DNA from: Rhexocercosporidium sp. MPI-PUGE-AT-0058
Taxonomy: Eukaryota; Ascomycota; Leotiomycetes; Helotiales
DNA: 64,000 nucleotides
Reading direction: 5' to 3'
Assembly: GCA_020746875.1 (NCBI GenBank)
Contig: JAGTJL010000009.1
Location: 1 to 64,000 of the forward strand
The position numbers and the translations under genes were made by a program. The first letter of the stretch is position 1; every line of letters begins with the position of its first letter. Positions 37,401 to 50,369 of this stretch are shown piece by piece. The notes beneath the pieces are model-generated. The model had not been told where the DNA came from and made no database searches. It worked only from the letters and a program-made list of their open reading frames with translations.

Positions 37401-38170
37401 GTAAGTTATTATTAATTCAAGATCGATTCGGTATTGATTCGGTAGTGATTCGGATATTAACGAGTAATATAATACTAATTCCCGTTCCTGCCGGTGCTTT
37501 CCGGGCTGCTTACCGTGTGTGCTGCCTCTACTGCGCCCGCCTCATAACGACGATTCCGTTGTATAATTGCCTCTTTTATAATAAGAAAAAGAAAAAATAC
37601 GCTTATTGCGTAAAACAGAAGATTCTTTGCGTTTTTATAAGTTATAAAATTTTGAAATTAACTCCGAAAATAATTCATAAAAACTCCGTGTTTAATATGT
37701 AATTTAGCTTTTTTAATACGTGAGTAAGGAGTTCTTTGCCTTTTTCGCTGCCGTAGTAGCAAAAAATAAAGCTGTTATAATTGCCGCCGCGACCGAAATC
37801 GATTCCGTTTGCTTAATTATCTCGGCGGAAGCGCTAAAGACCGAGAAGGAAGCGTTAGTAGCGTTATTAAAAAAAACTCGTGCTTTTCGTGAAAAAGTAT
37901 TTAATTTATTAAATAACGTTAATATAAGTACTTCCGATTCTAGCCTGATATTCGGTTAATATTAACGCTTAAAAGCCTTATTAAAGTTTTCTTGCTACGC
38001 GGTAATAAAAACGGCGAAGAAGCGTTGTCGAGGAGATTCTGATGCGAAAGGAAATAAAGACAAGGCGGAGGAAGAGGATAATAAGCCTGCGGCCGAGTAA
38101 GAAACTGCTCGCGTTAAGCGCCGTCGTTTTCGCTGCTTGTCGTTCTAGAGGCCTTGTTTCGGATTAGCTT
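37349..38170 (+). pseudogene. plus-strand accessory ORF of copia-2 with a cysteine cluster
   Basis: Coding-like sequence antisense to the copia-2 polyprotein, between the pol end and the left LTR. The open part 37349-37702 contains a cysteine cluster (CCLYCARLITTIPLYNC, then YAYCVKQKILC), a putative zinc-binding arrangement. A second block, 37720-37959, is Ala/Lys/Glu-rich and helical (FFAFFAAVVAKNKAVI, ALKTEKEALVALLKKTRAF). It continues after stops into a basic tail (ARVKRRRFRC) near 38110-38150. The two blocks are in different frames; an intron or indel near 37705 is needed. The family is unknown to me. It could be an element-encoded regulatory or structural protein, or a captured host gene. 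Confidence 0.45.
37368..37400 (+). repeat. TAA trinucleotide microsatellite
   Basis: Eleven consecutive TAA units, read as an isoleucine run in the accessory ORF frame. Confidence 0.9.
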
Positions 38171-38429
38171 CGTAATTAGCTCTTCGTAGCGATACTTTCT
38201 TTATACTCTTATACGGAAGTAGCCCTTTATAATAAAACCGGCAGCCAGGTCCTTATTAAAGTGTCGTTATAAGACCGCTTATTAATACTTTGAATTAAAA
38301 AGTAAATAAAGAATTTAATTATTATTCTTTATCTCGTAAATTAGAAGTAATATGAAATATAATATAAAAAAAACGTAAGTATATAAAAGAAATTAAAAGT
38401 TAAAGAAAAATTATTACTTTCTGGAATAA

Positions 38430-41400
38430 TACCGGAATTAATCCGAATCGCCTCCGATTAGCTTTTGGATCTAATCTTCTATTCTAATAATAAAAGAATT
38501 TAAATTAATCAACTCTTAAAGAGCTTTATTTGGATTTGCTTTAATTATCGCATTAATAGGATTACGAGTTTTATTAATTTATCTTATCTTCGTTAATTCT
38601 TTGCGTTCGTACGATTATCGAATAGCTATTATATTAATTATTAAACGTTTTTTTTTCGTCGTACCGAGTTTAACGATATATTTGTATAGCGAAAAAGAAT
38701 CTGTATAAATGACGGTAAGAAGGCGTAGAAGACCGAGCTTATCAGTTATTATAACGACGGTAATTAATACAAAAATAAGTATATTAATATTTGTTATTAT
38801 AACGTAAAGCTCGGAAGCAAAAACAGCACGTATTACTTTCTTATATTTCGTTAAATTAGTATAAATAATATTATTACAGAATATGAACTCTGAATTCCTT
38901 TCCGTTTCGGTACCGATTAGCACCAGAAACTCGATTTATAAGCTTAAGTCTTTATTATTAGTAAAAGAGCCGTTAATAAAGGCGTATAACTTAGCGGACC
39001 GCAGATCGATGAGTATATACCGTAAGCCTCTCTTTTAATTATTTATTTATTATTAAAAACGTAAATTTAAGGCCTTAGCCTCTTCCGTAAACGGATTTTA
39101 ATATTATACCGCGACGGAAAGATTAAACGTAACTTCTGATTAATATATCGTCGCGATATATACTCCGCGAGCGTATTATTTCCGGTAAGCTTTCTTATAA
39201 TCTTCTTACTTAACGTCAACGACTTCTAATCTTACTCTTTATTCTTTCTGAGATATATAAAAATCGTTTCTTTTTATAATAATAATATAATTATTAAACG
39301 TGACCGATTCGAAGAAGTTAAGGACTTATATCGGCTTAATCAAGAAACCGGCTTTTATAATTTATTTTTATTCTGTTTTCAAGAACTCGCTGTTTTTTAG
39401 AATAAGAGTATCGTCCGTTTGTATTCTAATTAGTCCAAAATAAGGGTTTTATTACGTAAATATTAATAAATAGGAGTTAAACGTAAAAGTTTTTATTTAT
39501 AAGTTCTCCTAATAGTATTTATAATACGTATTAAATTAATAGTTCTCTGATTCCGGAATATTATATAATAGGAGTATTATTATAAATACCGTTTTATAAA
39601 GAAATTCGTTTATAATCTTTACCGATAGTTATGTAAAGATCTTCCGAAGAAGCTTAGTATTAGCTTATATATATACTTGAATAATATCACGGATCGTTAA
39701 AGTCGATTCAGTATCGTTTCCCGTCTGTTTTAATATTTTAATAGAAGTTATTAAGCAAATAAGAAGTCGTTAATTAATTCGTTAAATTATTAATAATTAT
39801 ATCAAGATATCCTTTTTCCTTTTATCGTTAAAGCATATAATTACTAGTTTTAACTTCTTCTGTAGTATAAGAGTCTCCTTATCTTTAATCTCGTTTATTA
39901 TACGTGATTTAAATATTCAGTAGCTTTTAAGTCGTAAGTCGCTTTAATCGATTAATATAAAAATACTTCTTTTTATAAGTACTTCGTATTTTATTCTTCG
40001 GGATTATTAGAATAATAAACCTGGCGTCTTAATCTTGCCTTTAGCTTATAATTTAATAATAAGCTTTCGGTTTTTAATTTTCTTTTCCGTAAGAAACGCT
40101 TTTGTATTAGAATCGTTATTAAATACTTAAATTCCTGGAATTAATTATATAAAAAGTAATTTAATTGCGATTTAGTAGGTTTCTGGTATTGTTCCGGATA
40201 AGTTATTGATTCGTGATCTTGGCTTACGGGATTCTTTTAGTAAATTTTCTTTCTGAAGTTTAATATTCGGTATATTTATTTTAAATAAACGTATAAAAGT
40301 TAATTTAAAAGTTCTAATTCTATTATTATTTATCTTAATCTTATACGTTTCTTTTTTTATTCTTAAGAAATTATACGAGCTTTTTTATTTTTTCTTTTTC
40401 TTTTATATTATAACTTGATTTTTGATTCGGAAGTCATATATATGAGTTGTTATAAGACTATTACGCGTTCTTAGCGCGTTATTTACTTGCCGGCTAGCCT
40501 GAATCTTACGAATCTTTTTTATAGCTTTTTTAATAATAATAGCGCGTTATTTAATAAACGGATTTAATAAGTTTATTTCAATTAATTTAAAGTAAGCGCC
40601 GAAAATAAGTAATATAAGAATAAGGCCTTAAAGACTTATTATATTATTAACTGCTTTTATAATTATTTATAATTTATTCTCGTCGCTTAATTCCGAATGC
40701 TTTTCTGTAACGATTTCGTACGCTCGGCGAAAAAAGCGGTGGAATCGTTCTACTTTTCTAATAAAATAATATGCTTTTATAAGCACGAGTTTCGGCGTCG
40801 TTCTTATTAATCTTAAAGAGCTTCTGAACTCTTCTGAATTGAAATTAGTCCCGTAGTCGTAAATTACGTAATCAGGAAGGCCGAAGTAAATGTCTATTTA
40901 TACCGACCTGAGTGCGTTGAATATAAACCGAGCCGTAGCTGATCCGGTAGCCTTTCGGAGTAGTTTTGCTTAATTAAACCCCGTACTCTTGTCGATTATA
41001 TAAAGGACTTGTTTAGCCTTTAACTGGATTATATTAACGTAAATTATGTGATTAAAGTCAACGTTATCCTTTAATTTAAATCTGAACTTCTATAAAGCCT
41101 CTCCATACCTCTGGCAGTACTCACACAGCTCCCTGACTTTTCTTATTACTTCGGAATCGGGATTATAACCGGCTTAATCTAATAAGAGCTTTAAACGCGC
41201 TATCGTAAGATAATTAAACCGCTTATAAAATCGTTTAATTTCTGTTTTTATAAGATAGCACGTATTAATTATCCCTATTAAAGAATTAAGAAGTTAATTA
41301 TGGCGATTTAAAAGAAGTTACGTATAACTTTTCTTCTGAACAATTAAGTATTTTTTCTTACTTTAAATTAATACGTTATTAAAGTTATTGTATTATATAT

Positions 41401-43970
41401 TGAGTTTATCCAGCTATTATAAATAAATTAAGAACGATATATTCGCGTTTACGATTATAAATTCCATTTTATTAATAAGAATATTAATTATTATAATTCT
41501 AAGAAAAAGTCTCGAACCGGCACCGAATATGATCCGACTCGTTCTTGCTTAACTTATATCAAATTTAATATTCTGGATTTATTACAACGCTTGCAATTGA
41601 TTAATACCGCCGGTATTCTTGTTAAACGCTTTTATATTAATTAATAGACTTTAAAAGAATTTATTAATTTATTATATTATATATGTTTCGGAAGTAATAA
41701 GTTTTGCAATTATAGCTTTTAAAATATGAATTACTTTTTATTCTTTAAGTTATTAAAGTACTTCTCGTGCGTTATACTTCTTTTCACTTGCTATGAATAT
41801 AATCGTATAAAGTATTAAGCTGTCGCTTTCTTTACTTACGTCTGAATCGTCCGAATTAGTAATGAAATCGACTTCCGATAACGATTCTGGCTTATGGTAG
41901 TTATTATAATCTTTAGAAGGAGTCCGAATCTTATTCGAATCGGAACCGTTCCTTTTTATATATATTAAATATATTTTAAAAGAGAAATCGTTAGCTTTAA
42001 GGCCTTCTGCTTTCCGATCTGCGAAATATTTTGCTTTAAAAGTAATTCTTTCTTTGTTTATATAACGGCTATTATAATAATCTAATTTCTTACAAATAAT
42101 ATAACCGGAATAGCCAGGTTTTAGCTTGAATTTATCTCTGCGTTTATTTCCGGACGAGTACTTAATCTTTCGGTTTAAGTAATACGCGTTATTTTTTACG
42201 ACGTGATTTCTGTATCGATTTAAGCCTATTTCGGAGTGCTTATAGTATTAATCTGAGCCATACGTTACTTCCACGTTAACCGCGTTCCGTAAGCTGTTCA
42301 TAAGAGTAAGGAAAGTTGAAAGCGCGTTAAAAAGTACTATTTTAAAAAGAAGATTATTTAATATTCCTTAAATCATCTTATTACGTAACATTTAATTATT
42401 CCGCATATACTTATTCTTAAGACTTAATTATATATATTACAATTCCTTAGCGAAGTTCTCTAACTGAATTAGTACTGACTTGCCGCGTTAACGATTAGCT
42501 TTCTGGAAATCCTTAAATCTGAAATTAAACCACCGGCTAAAGAACTACTAAGCTCGCTTTTCTGTTTCAAAATAATTACGCGTAGCTTATATTAATTAAT
42601 TAAACGTATACTTCTTGTTTTGTAAATAATAATAATAATATATATTCGCCTTATCTTATATTATAAAAGGAAAAGCTCTTTTCTAAATTATTTCAGAAAC
42701 TCTAGCGCGTTAGCAGAGGTTAATAAGGATATGCAACTTCTTATTTAAATAATCTTTTGTCTTATTATATTAAAGCTCTTTAATATATATCTTCGATAGC
42801 GTTATTAAAAACTTAATTTGGAATTCCGAAAGGAGTTTTATAATAAACTAAGAAAAGGGGTCCGAATCTCTACTATTACTTATTAGTTCCGAGATTATTT
42901 TAAATAATAATACTAACTTATCTTTTAAGATAAGTGAAAGTGCCGGAGTTAAATTTGAAAATAAAGTATTATTTAGTTTTTATTAAGGTAAACTTTTTAT
43001 AAGGCTAAGAGTAAGAGATAACGATTTCTTTTTTACTTCCATAAGCGCCGGAGGAGTTACGTTATACAGATCCTCTTCCGTATCGGCTATTATAATATAT
43101 TATGGAATCGCAACGTCTTAAGTGCTTTGTAGCGTGTACGTTTTTTAGCTTAGAATTAATATTCTGACTTCTGGCGTTCGTAAAGCTAATCGTATTAATT
43201 CAAAACTCTTAATTTGCTTATCCTGTGGCCGTAGCTCGTCTTATATATATTCCGGTATAGATTTAAAGTATAATCGAACTTAATCTCGAAGCTGGTCTTG
43301 CGGCCACTTATTATATAGTGCTTAAAGTATTGCGTATAGCGCTTTAACGGTCTTTATTCTTTTTAACCGTTCGACGTAGATTCTATAGAATCTAAAAGCG
43401 TTACGAAGATAGAATCTTTTTTATTTATTAATTATTCTGAGTTAGTCGACTGTTTATTTGCTAAAGAACTCGTAGAAATCTTAAAAAAGGAATTCTTTCT
43501 TAACTCGTTTATTATAAAAGTCTTTACGGAAGTTTTTTAAATACTTCGTTAAGTCCGCGGGGAATTCGTTTATCAGCTGAGTCTCTAAGGCTTAAAGTAT
43601 AATATTTATTTCGTTCTCTTTTTTATTATTTGCCGGAATTAGTTCTTCTGCTTTTAATATAATTTCCGTAACGGTGCCGTTCCGGTATAATTCCGGTAGG
43701 TCTGCGGAAATGAAGTCTCGTATTAAGAGAGTTTATATTAATTTAATAATTATCGAAGAGTGATTATCGTGTTAAGGTTAATGTTTAATAGTATCGTCGA
43801 GACGCTCGGCTTTTTATAACGTTTAAAAACTGAGAAGATTCTTTTTTCTAATTAATTTAAATATAAAGGCGGAGCTAAGGCGTTAAGATCTTGACTTCTC
43901 GCGTTATTTGCGATTTCAATTCTTTAGTGTTATAACTTTACCGTTTTATAGTACTTTAAGTAAACTATTA
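38430..43970 (-). pseudogene. copia-2 gag-pol relic
   Basis: Minus-strand Ty1/copia polyprotein, heavily RIP-mutated. The clearest parts are the integrase C-terminal core near 40690-41000 (DYGTNFNSEEF, then KVERFH) and the RNase H/C-terminal region 38923-38430. The latter includes an open frame of 102 codons (38615-38923) with RAVFASELY and YTDSFSLYKYIVKLGTTK, followed by SYERKELTKIR and a remnant of the usual NPADAMTK motif. RT, protease and gag lie in between and upstream but are too damaged to delimit. Confidence 0.7.
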
Positions 43971-43975
43971 ATTAG

Positions 43976-44130
43976 TATCGGTATAATTGTACCGGGATAT
44001 ATAATAATAAAGTCACTTAAATAAATATCGATATTATTAAGTGATTTCAAAGGTGTTATAAAGTGTATTCTTTTAAGATAAGAGTAAAGCTCTTTATATA
44101 TATATATATCGGTCCGGAATTTTACCGAAA
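43976..44130 (-). repeat. right LTR of copia-2, first 155 bp
   Basis: Matches 36831-36985 and is cut at CGAAA by copia-1. The remaining 60 bp are at 50305-50364. Confidence 0.88.
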
Positions 44131-44437
44131 TGTGAGAATAGGCGAGCCAATCAGAGTGAGGAAGCGCAGTAGGTGAGGATACGTGATCAAAGAGAGAGAA
44201 TTGCTTTGCTTGCTTAAAGAGCTAGAAGAGCTCTTAGGTAGTTATATACAAAATAATAGCTTTTCTAGAAGCTTCTACGACTACGTAACTGATTACGTAG
44301 CCTATACGAGCTACGTAATTGAATACGAGCGTAATTTTCCGGAATACGAAGGTAATTTCCGGGCCGCGTAAGCAGTGGAAACTCCTTCGGCTATTTTAGG
44401 GTAGAATCGGCACGAGTTACCGAAGTGAAATCTAATA
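44131..44437 (-). repeat. LTR of copia-1 (3' LTR in element orientation)
   Basis: 307 bp, ending TA instead of CA. It contains a plus-strand open frame of 62 codons (44183-44371) also present in the other LTR, and three TACGTA palindromes. Confidence 0.9.
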
Positions 44438-44611
44438 CGCCCTCTTAATGAGTGACGTAATAGCTTTATAAGCTTATATACAAGCTAGCTTTAAAGCAGA
44501 GCTTGTATTTACAAGAATAGGCTCAATATATGAAATAACCTTTTGCGGAGGGTAGGCCAGTTGTGAAGAGAGAGAAATACAAATTACAATCTTATTTCCT
44601 CTGCTTTAGCC

Positions 44612-47600
44612 TTATTCGGCTAGTCTCAAAAGCCTTATGAATTCAATGAATTTAGGCTTATCTAGCGGCTTCGTAAAGCCGTCGGCTTTTTGTTTAGACC
44701 CTCTTATGTAAATTAGGTTTATTTCGCCTTGATTTATGAGGTCGCGGACGTAGTGATATTTGACGGCAATATGCTTAGTCCTCTCGTGGAATTGAGAGTT
44801 ATTAGCCAATAAGAGAGCGCCGTTATTGTCCGTATAAACAGGGAACCGTTCCTGTATGTAATAGCCTAATTCGGTTAGAAGCTGCTTTATATAAACAGCC
44901 TCTTTAAAAGCCGAATTAATAGCCATATATTCGGCCTCAGTCGTACTTTGAGCTATAATACTTTGGAGCTTGCTTTTCTAGCTGAATAAGCAACTCGCTA
45001 AGTAAAAGCTCAAGCCGCTAGTCGATTTAGCCGTACCAATGTCTCCGGCGTAGTCGGCGTCGCAGTAGCCGCTTATATATCGACTAGAGCTTTTTTCGTA
45101 GATTAGCTCTAGCTTTTTTGATTCTTTTAGGTATTTAAGCACGTTTTTAAGGGCAATCATGTGATCGGTGCTAGGGTTACTAGCGAATCGAGCGAGCTTT
45201 ATAACCGAGTAGCAAATATCGGGTCTAGTTGCTAGCGTAAGAAACAAGAGGCAGCCTATAATTTGCTGATATTGATTTATTTCCTCTTTATTAGCCTGAT
45301 TAGGATTAGGCTTTAGCTTAGCCTTCGAATCCATTGGTATATCTTTAGGCTTACAGTCGGTCATATTAAACCGCGCTAGCACTTTCTCAATATAGCTCTC
45401 TTGGCTTAGCTTCATATAACCTTTGTCTAGGTTATAGTCGATATTTATACCTAAGTAGTCCTTTATTAGCCTTAAATCCTTTAATTTAAAGAGCTTTTTA
45501 AGCTCTTCAATAAAGGATTTGATATTATTGACGCTTGGGCCAATTATCGCTAAGTCGTCTACGTAAATAGAGATTATAAGCTGTTGCTCTTTATTAATTA
45601 GGATGTAATTCTCGGTAATTAAGGCTTGAAAACCGAGTTTTTGGACTAGGACTTCCTTTAGCGTAATAAACCAGAGCCTAGCTGACTGTTTTAGCTCGTA
45701 TAAGGCTTTATTAAGCAGGAGTAGTTTACTAGCGTATTTTTGGGCATTTATGCTTTTAGGAGGCACGATATACAGAGTATTTACGTTAATATTACTTTGT
45801 GTAAAAGCCGATATCATGTCGACTTTCCATATAAGCTAACCGTAAAGGACCGCTAAGGCGAATATAAGTCGCCAAGCTATTTGTTTTACTACGCTAGCAA
45901 ATGTGTTTACGTAGTTAAGATTATAGAGTTGCTTAAACCCTTTAGCGACGAATCTAGCTTTGAATTCGAAGTGATTAGGTGATTCTTTGATTTTATACAC
46001 CCACTTCGTTTTTAAAGGCTTATAAGCCTTGCTAGCGTCTTTTGGCACTATTTCCCAGGTCTCGTGACTTTCCAGGGAATTGGCTTCTTTTTCCATGGCT
46101 TTTAGCTAATAGTCCTTGTACGGGGAGGCCATAGCTTCCTTAAGGCTCTTAGGCTCGTAAATTTGAAGGCCTTTAGTCCGTTTAATAATGACTTTATTAG
46201 CCTCTAGCTCTTCGGGTAGCTTTATTAGCTCCTTTTTTAGATCTTTGTCTATTTTAGAGCTTATTAAAGCCATAGAAGCTAGTCTCTTAGCGTTTTTATA
46301 GACAGAAAAAGCTTCTTTTTCCTTTTCGATTAACTAGTTATTTAGCTGGCGAATAGCCGTCTTAGAGCTTAAGTGTATTACTGGCTGATTTTCCGAAGAG
46401 TTATTAGAGTCTTTGGCGCTAGTACTAGCGTTTTTAGTTACGACGTTAGGCTCCCAGCTCGAATAATCCTTTCTAGGCCTCTTAATAGGCGCTTTAGGCA
46501 TTTCCGGGCTAGCCGTATTAGGCCTTTTATTGGCCTTTGGCGTTTGAAGGAGCTCTTGTGCGAATAAGTCGGATTCGTTTTCAAAATCCGTTTTCTCGCC
46601 CTCTGATTGGTCGATAGGCGACTTTTCGCTTATATTGCCTTTATTAGGCATTTCGTCGTTGATACCACTTATTGGCTTAGTAATATCATCGCTAGCGCCT
46701 TCAAACTCTTCAAGTGTTTCGATTATATAGTCGAATTCGGTTTCTTCCGTCATATCGTCTTTAAGGATTAAATCCTCTTTAATTAGGACGTTTTTAGAGC
46801 TTATAACGGCTCTTTTACTCGGTAAATAAACCAAGTAATTATTGGAAGACTCAAAACCGACAAGAATACCCCTGTCGGATTTATCGGCTAGCTTATGAGC
46901 TTTCTTATTCTCAAGTACGTAGGTTAAAGAGCCTAGTATGCGAATATAATCGATTGTCGGTAATTTACCGTATAGAGCTTCAAAAGGAGTCTTCTTTATG
47001 ACGGAGTTATATGACCGATTCTTAATATGAGCTATTCCTTGTAATAGGTAGGGCCATAAAAACAAGGGTAATCTCTTAGCCTTACAGACGCTAATTAGTC
47101 GCTTAATAAGGTATTTATTTAACCTTTCGGCTATTCCGTTTTGAGAAGGGGAATAGGGGCTAGTGTATTCATATATATACCCTTTTTGCTTGTAATAATG
47201 CGTCCATTTATTAGACTTGAATTCCCCGGCGTTATTAAGCTTAAAAGCTTTAATATTCGCTATAAATTTGATTTCCTTTTGATTAAACTGCGTATTTATC
47301 ATATTATAGAAGTTAATAAGTACGTTATAAGCGTCGGCTTTGAGTTTTAAGGCGTATAGCCAAATAGTTTTTGATCTTCTATATGTAATAGTGAGGAAAT
47401 AGCGCTCTCCTTTAAGTCTTTTAATTTTAAAAGGCCCCGCGATATCGATATCGAATATAGTCAGGGGTGGCGCGTCTGATATAGGCTTTTTACTGCCGAT
47501 CACGTGCATTTTGCCGCTATTATAAGCGTCACAATCGGCTAGCCTGTCATTTTGTTGGATTTTCTTTAATCCATGGCTTTTCTCGATCGTTTTAAGAATC

Positions 47601-49197
47601 GACTCTTTATTTATATGCACTAGCCTCTTATGGTAAAGGTCTAGCGGCGAATTAGAGTCTACTTGATATATTACAGGTTCGAGAGCGTCATTATCGACTT
47701 CCGCTTGAACGTAATAGGCGTTATAATCCCATTTAGCCTGTAATTGGCCCTTTTTATGCTTTAATAAAGCACCGTTCTCGGTAAAGTTGATTGACCAGCC
47801 TTTCTTAGTCATTTCCCTTGAGCTTAAAAGGGTCGTTTTTAGCCCCGGAATATAGTTTATCTGTTGGATAACTACTTCTATGCTGTTATTGCCCTTAATA
47901 GGAATATCTCCCGTGCCTAGTATCGGTAATACGTCGCCGTTAGCGATTGTAACCGATTTGCGAAGGGTAGGCTGATAGTTAAGCAACCATCCCTTATTAG
48001 GCGTATAGTGCTCGCTAGCACCAGAGTCTAGAACTAGTCTGTAATTATAGACGGTTCTAAAAGCTTGATTTGCAATATCTCCCTCTGATTGGTCAGAATC
48101 GGACTCGCTTAATTCCTTTATAGTATTTACAAAGGTACTCATAATTAGAGGTTCAAGCTGCACTTTAGGTTTCACATTTGACTTACCCTTCGGTAAGGGT
48201 AAGTCGTTTGTGTATGCCTTAATAGGCTTTTTAGCCCTCACGTGCTTATTAGGCGGCGTATAAGTCTTAGATACGGCCATAATAGCCTTCGTAGACTCTG
48301 TTTTTAATTCGCTTTTTGATTCCTTAGCTTTTTTAGCCTTATTAGGCTTTTTATTCGGATTTTCCGAATTATTAGGCTTTAGCTCAGGGTGTAAGACCCA
48401 GCACGTAGACGTTAAATGTCCCGTGACTTTGCACTTATTGCAGTGCTTCTTATTACCGCCTTTGCCGCCTTTAAACGCTTTATTAGCGTTAAGGTCGGCG
48501 TTTGCGCCCATGCGAGCTTCTTCCGAAATTAGGTCGTTAATTAGACCGTCAATATCGATATTCTTAAGATCACCTGACATTTTCTCGTATTTACGAGACG
48601 AAAAGGCGTCAAAAGAGCTCGGTAAGCCTTTAAGTATTAGGCTAGCAATTACGGGCTTAGGAATCTCGCAGTCTAACTGCTTTAGGTATATGGCGCTCGA
48701 TTGGATTACGCTTGTATATTCGTCTATACTCTTATAAGAGCTGTAATTGGAATCGACGATTTGATTTATATAACGGCCGACTAACTCAAGCGTTAATTGG
48801 CCGAAAGTAGATTGAATAGCGTTCCATAGCTTTTTAGCCGTATCTTTGTCTTTAAATCGCTCTTGATTTTCCAGCGATATAATCGACTTTAGCGCCCCTA
48901 GCGCTTTTTGGCTTTGCGTCTCAAAGTAGTCTAGCTTCTCGTGATATTTTACGGCTAGCTCATGAGAATAAGGAGCTAATACGGTTCTACTTCCTTCGGT
49001 ACCCCTAGCGTAATACAAGGATTGGTCCGGAGGTAAAGCTTTGCCGGAAATATAAGGCATATAGCCGTTAATTTCCAGGAATAGGCTAGCAGGATTTATC
49101 CACTCAATGTAGTTAGACTTCCCTACTAGCTTCTCTCCTTTAAAGGCAGTAGCGGCTATTTTAAGCTTGTCTCGATTGAGTTTAGCTTTGATTCCTT
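44612..49197 (-). pseudogene. copia-1 gag-pol polyprotein with four nonsense codons
   Basis: One continuous minus-strand frame of about 1,520 codons. Gag carries a zinc knuckle CNKCKVTGHLTSTC. Protease has VLDSGASEHYTP. Integrase shows an HHCC region with the last cysteine changed (CDAYNSGKM), the first Asp in IDIAGPF, the second catalytic Asp changed to Asn (LNNAGEF), and QNGIAERLN with Glu. RT shows TKWVYKIKE and YVDDLAIIG. RNase H ends with VYTDNNGALLLANN and HIAVKYHYVRD. TAG codons interrupt at 46331-46333, 46106-46108, 45833-45835 and 44975-44977. The ATG at 49060 is internal: coding similarity (RDKLKIAATAFKGEKLVG) extends upstream to about 49197, where no ATG remains. Inactive, but nearly complete. 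Confidence 0.9.
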
Positions 49198-49992
49198 TAG
49201 GCGATTATCACTTATAGTGATTTATTAGACTATTCTAGTCTTAGACTTTATTTAAGTCTTTATAACCTCACAATGAGGCTACCCTCCTTGATTTGGTATG
49301 CTCTAAATCGATTTAAAATCGATTAATTAAGGTAAAAAGTCTTGCCAAGGACTTATATATTATCTTACCGAGGGTTTCGCTTAGCTAGTGTTATAACAGG
49401 GTTCCCAGCGGGTCTGCTTAGGCTCTTATTATAACGCTAGCGCCACTATTAGCTTGGTTTTTCTCACAGGAATTAATAAGCTTAACTAGCTATAACCCTC
49501 TCTGAGGATGGCTTCTTATATAGCTAGAAAAGCCTAAAAACCATTGTAATTTATGCTAGACTAGTGACGATTCGGACAGCCACTCCTTAATACAAGCCAC
49601 GCTAGCACGCTACTTATAGCTACTACTAGCGCCGTAAAAGGTATAGGCGCCTAGGAATGAGAAATTTGTTATAAGACCTAGAACCGCAATCTAGGTGGCT
49701 ACGCACGCTTATAACGTCTAGGGACCGCTAGGTTATGATTTCCTTAGGGTTTAGTCTCAGGGTCAAAGGCCTCGGGTCCGTAATTCGTCCTAATCGGGTT
49801 AGTAAGGGCTCAAAGGGGTCTAGCTTACTTTAGTCAAGAGAAGCTAGTATGGCTTTATCGACAAGCGTTTGAACGGAAGCAGCCGAAGCGGTATTAGCCG
49901 AGAAAGCTCAGCTTAGTCGTCTCGATCGGGAAGTTGTGTCGTGGGTAACTGATATTATTGGCTGCCTTAGCGAGTTTGCCGAATTGCTACTA
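49198..49992 (-). other. copia-1 5' leader
   Basis: Untranslated leader between the 5' LTR and gag in element orientation. It holds many stops in all frames. The sequence just inside the LTR (element sense TAGTAGCAATTCGG) is the position of a primer-binding site, but I cannot match it to a tRNA. Confidence 0.5.
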
Positions 49993-50299
49993 TGTGAGAA
50001 TAGGCGAGCTAATCAGAGTGAGGAAGCGCAGTAGGTGAGGACACGTGATCAAAGAGAGAGAATTGCTTTGCTTGCTTAAAGAGCTAGAAGAGCTCTTAGG
50101 TAGTTATATACAAAATAATAGCTTCTCTAGAAGCTTCTACGACTACGTAACTGATTACGTAGCCTATACGAGCTACGTAATTGAATACGAGCGTAATTTT
50201 CCGGAATACGAAGGTAATTTCCGGGCCGCGTAAGCAGTGGAAACTCCTTCGGCTATTCTAGGGTAGAATCGGCACGAGTTACCGAAGTGAAATCTAACA
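49993..50299 (-). repeat. LTR of copia-1 (5' LTR in element orientation)
   Basis: 307 bp, TG...CA intact at both ends. It carries the same 62-codon plus-strand open frame (50045-50233) and TACGTA palindromes at 50144, 50156 and 50174. Confidence 0.9.
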
Positions 50300-50304
50300 C
50301 GAAA

Positions 50305-50364
50305 CCCCACCGTTTCGGCTATAAGCTAGAGTTCCATATCGGTAAGAATCCCTACGGACCAATA
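50305..50364 (-). repeat. right LTR of copia-2, last 60 bp
   Basis: Matches 36986-37045, so the 215-bp LTR is complete once copia-1 and its target duplication are removed. Confidence 0.88.
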
Positions 50365-50369
50365 TTTTA

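Larger units (their letters stand above)
44131..50299 (-). mobile_element. Ty1/copia retrotransposon (copia-1), youngest in the nest
   Basis: A 6,169-bp element with LTRs of 307 bp at both ends, TG start, and a 5-bp target duplication CGAAA (44126-44130 and 50300-50304). By eye the LTRs differ at five positions, all C/T. Composition is far closer to normal than the surrounding elements. Coding runs on the minus strand. A single polyprotein frame is interrupted only by four TAG codons, so it is recently inactivated. Confidence 0.93.
36831..50364 (-). mobile_element. Ty1/copia retrotransposon (copia-2), interrupted by copia-1
   Basis: The left LTR, 36831-37045, is 215 bp. The right LTR is split by copia-1 into 43976-44130 (155 bp) and 50305-50364 (60 bp), together again 215 bp. 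A 5-bp target duplication TTTTA is at 36826-36830 and 50365-50369. Own length without copia-1 is about 7.36 kb. The polyprotein is on the minus strand, and an accessory coding region is on the plus strand at 37349-38170. Confidence 0.9.

Noticed and set aside
46373..48737. Plus-strand ORFs within copia-1
   Set aside because: Shadows of the clearly recognisable gag-pol on the minus strand.
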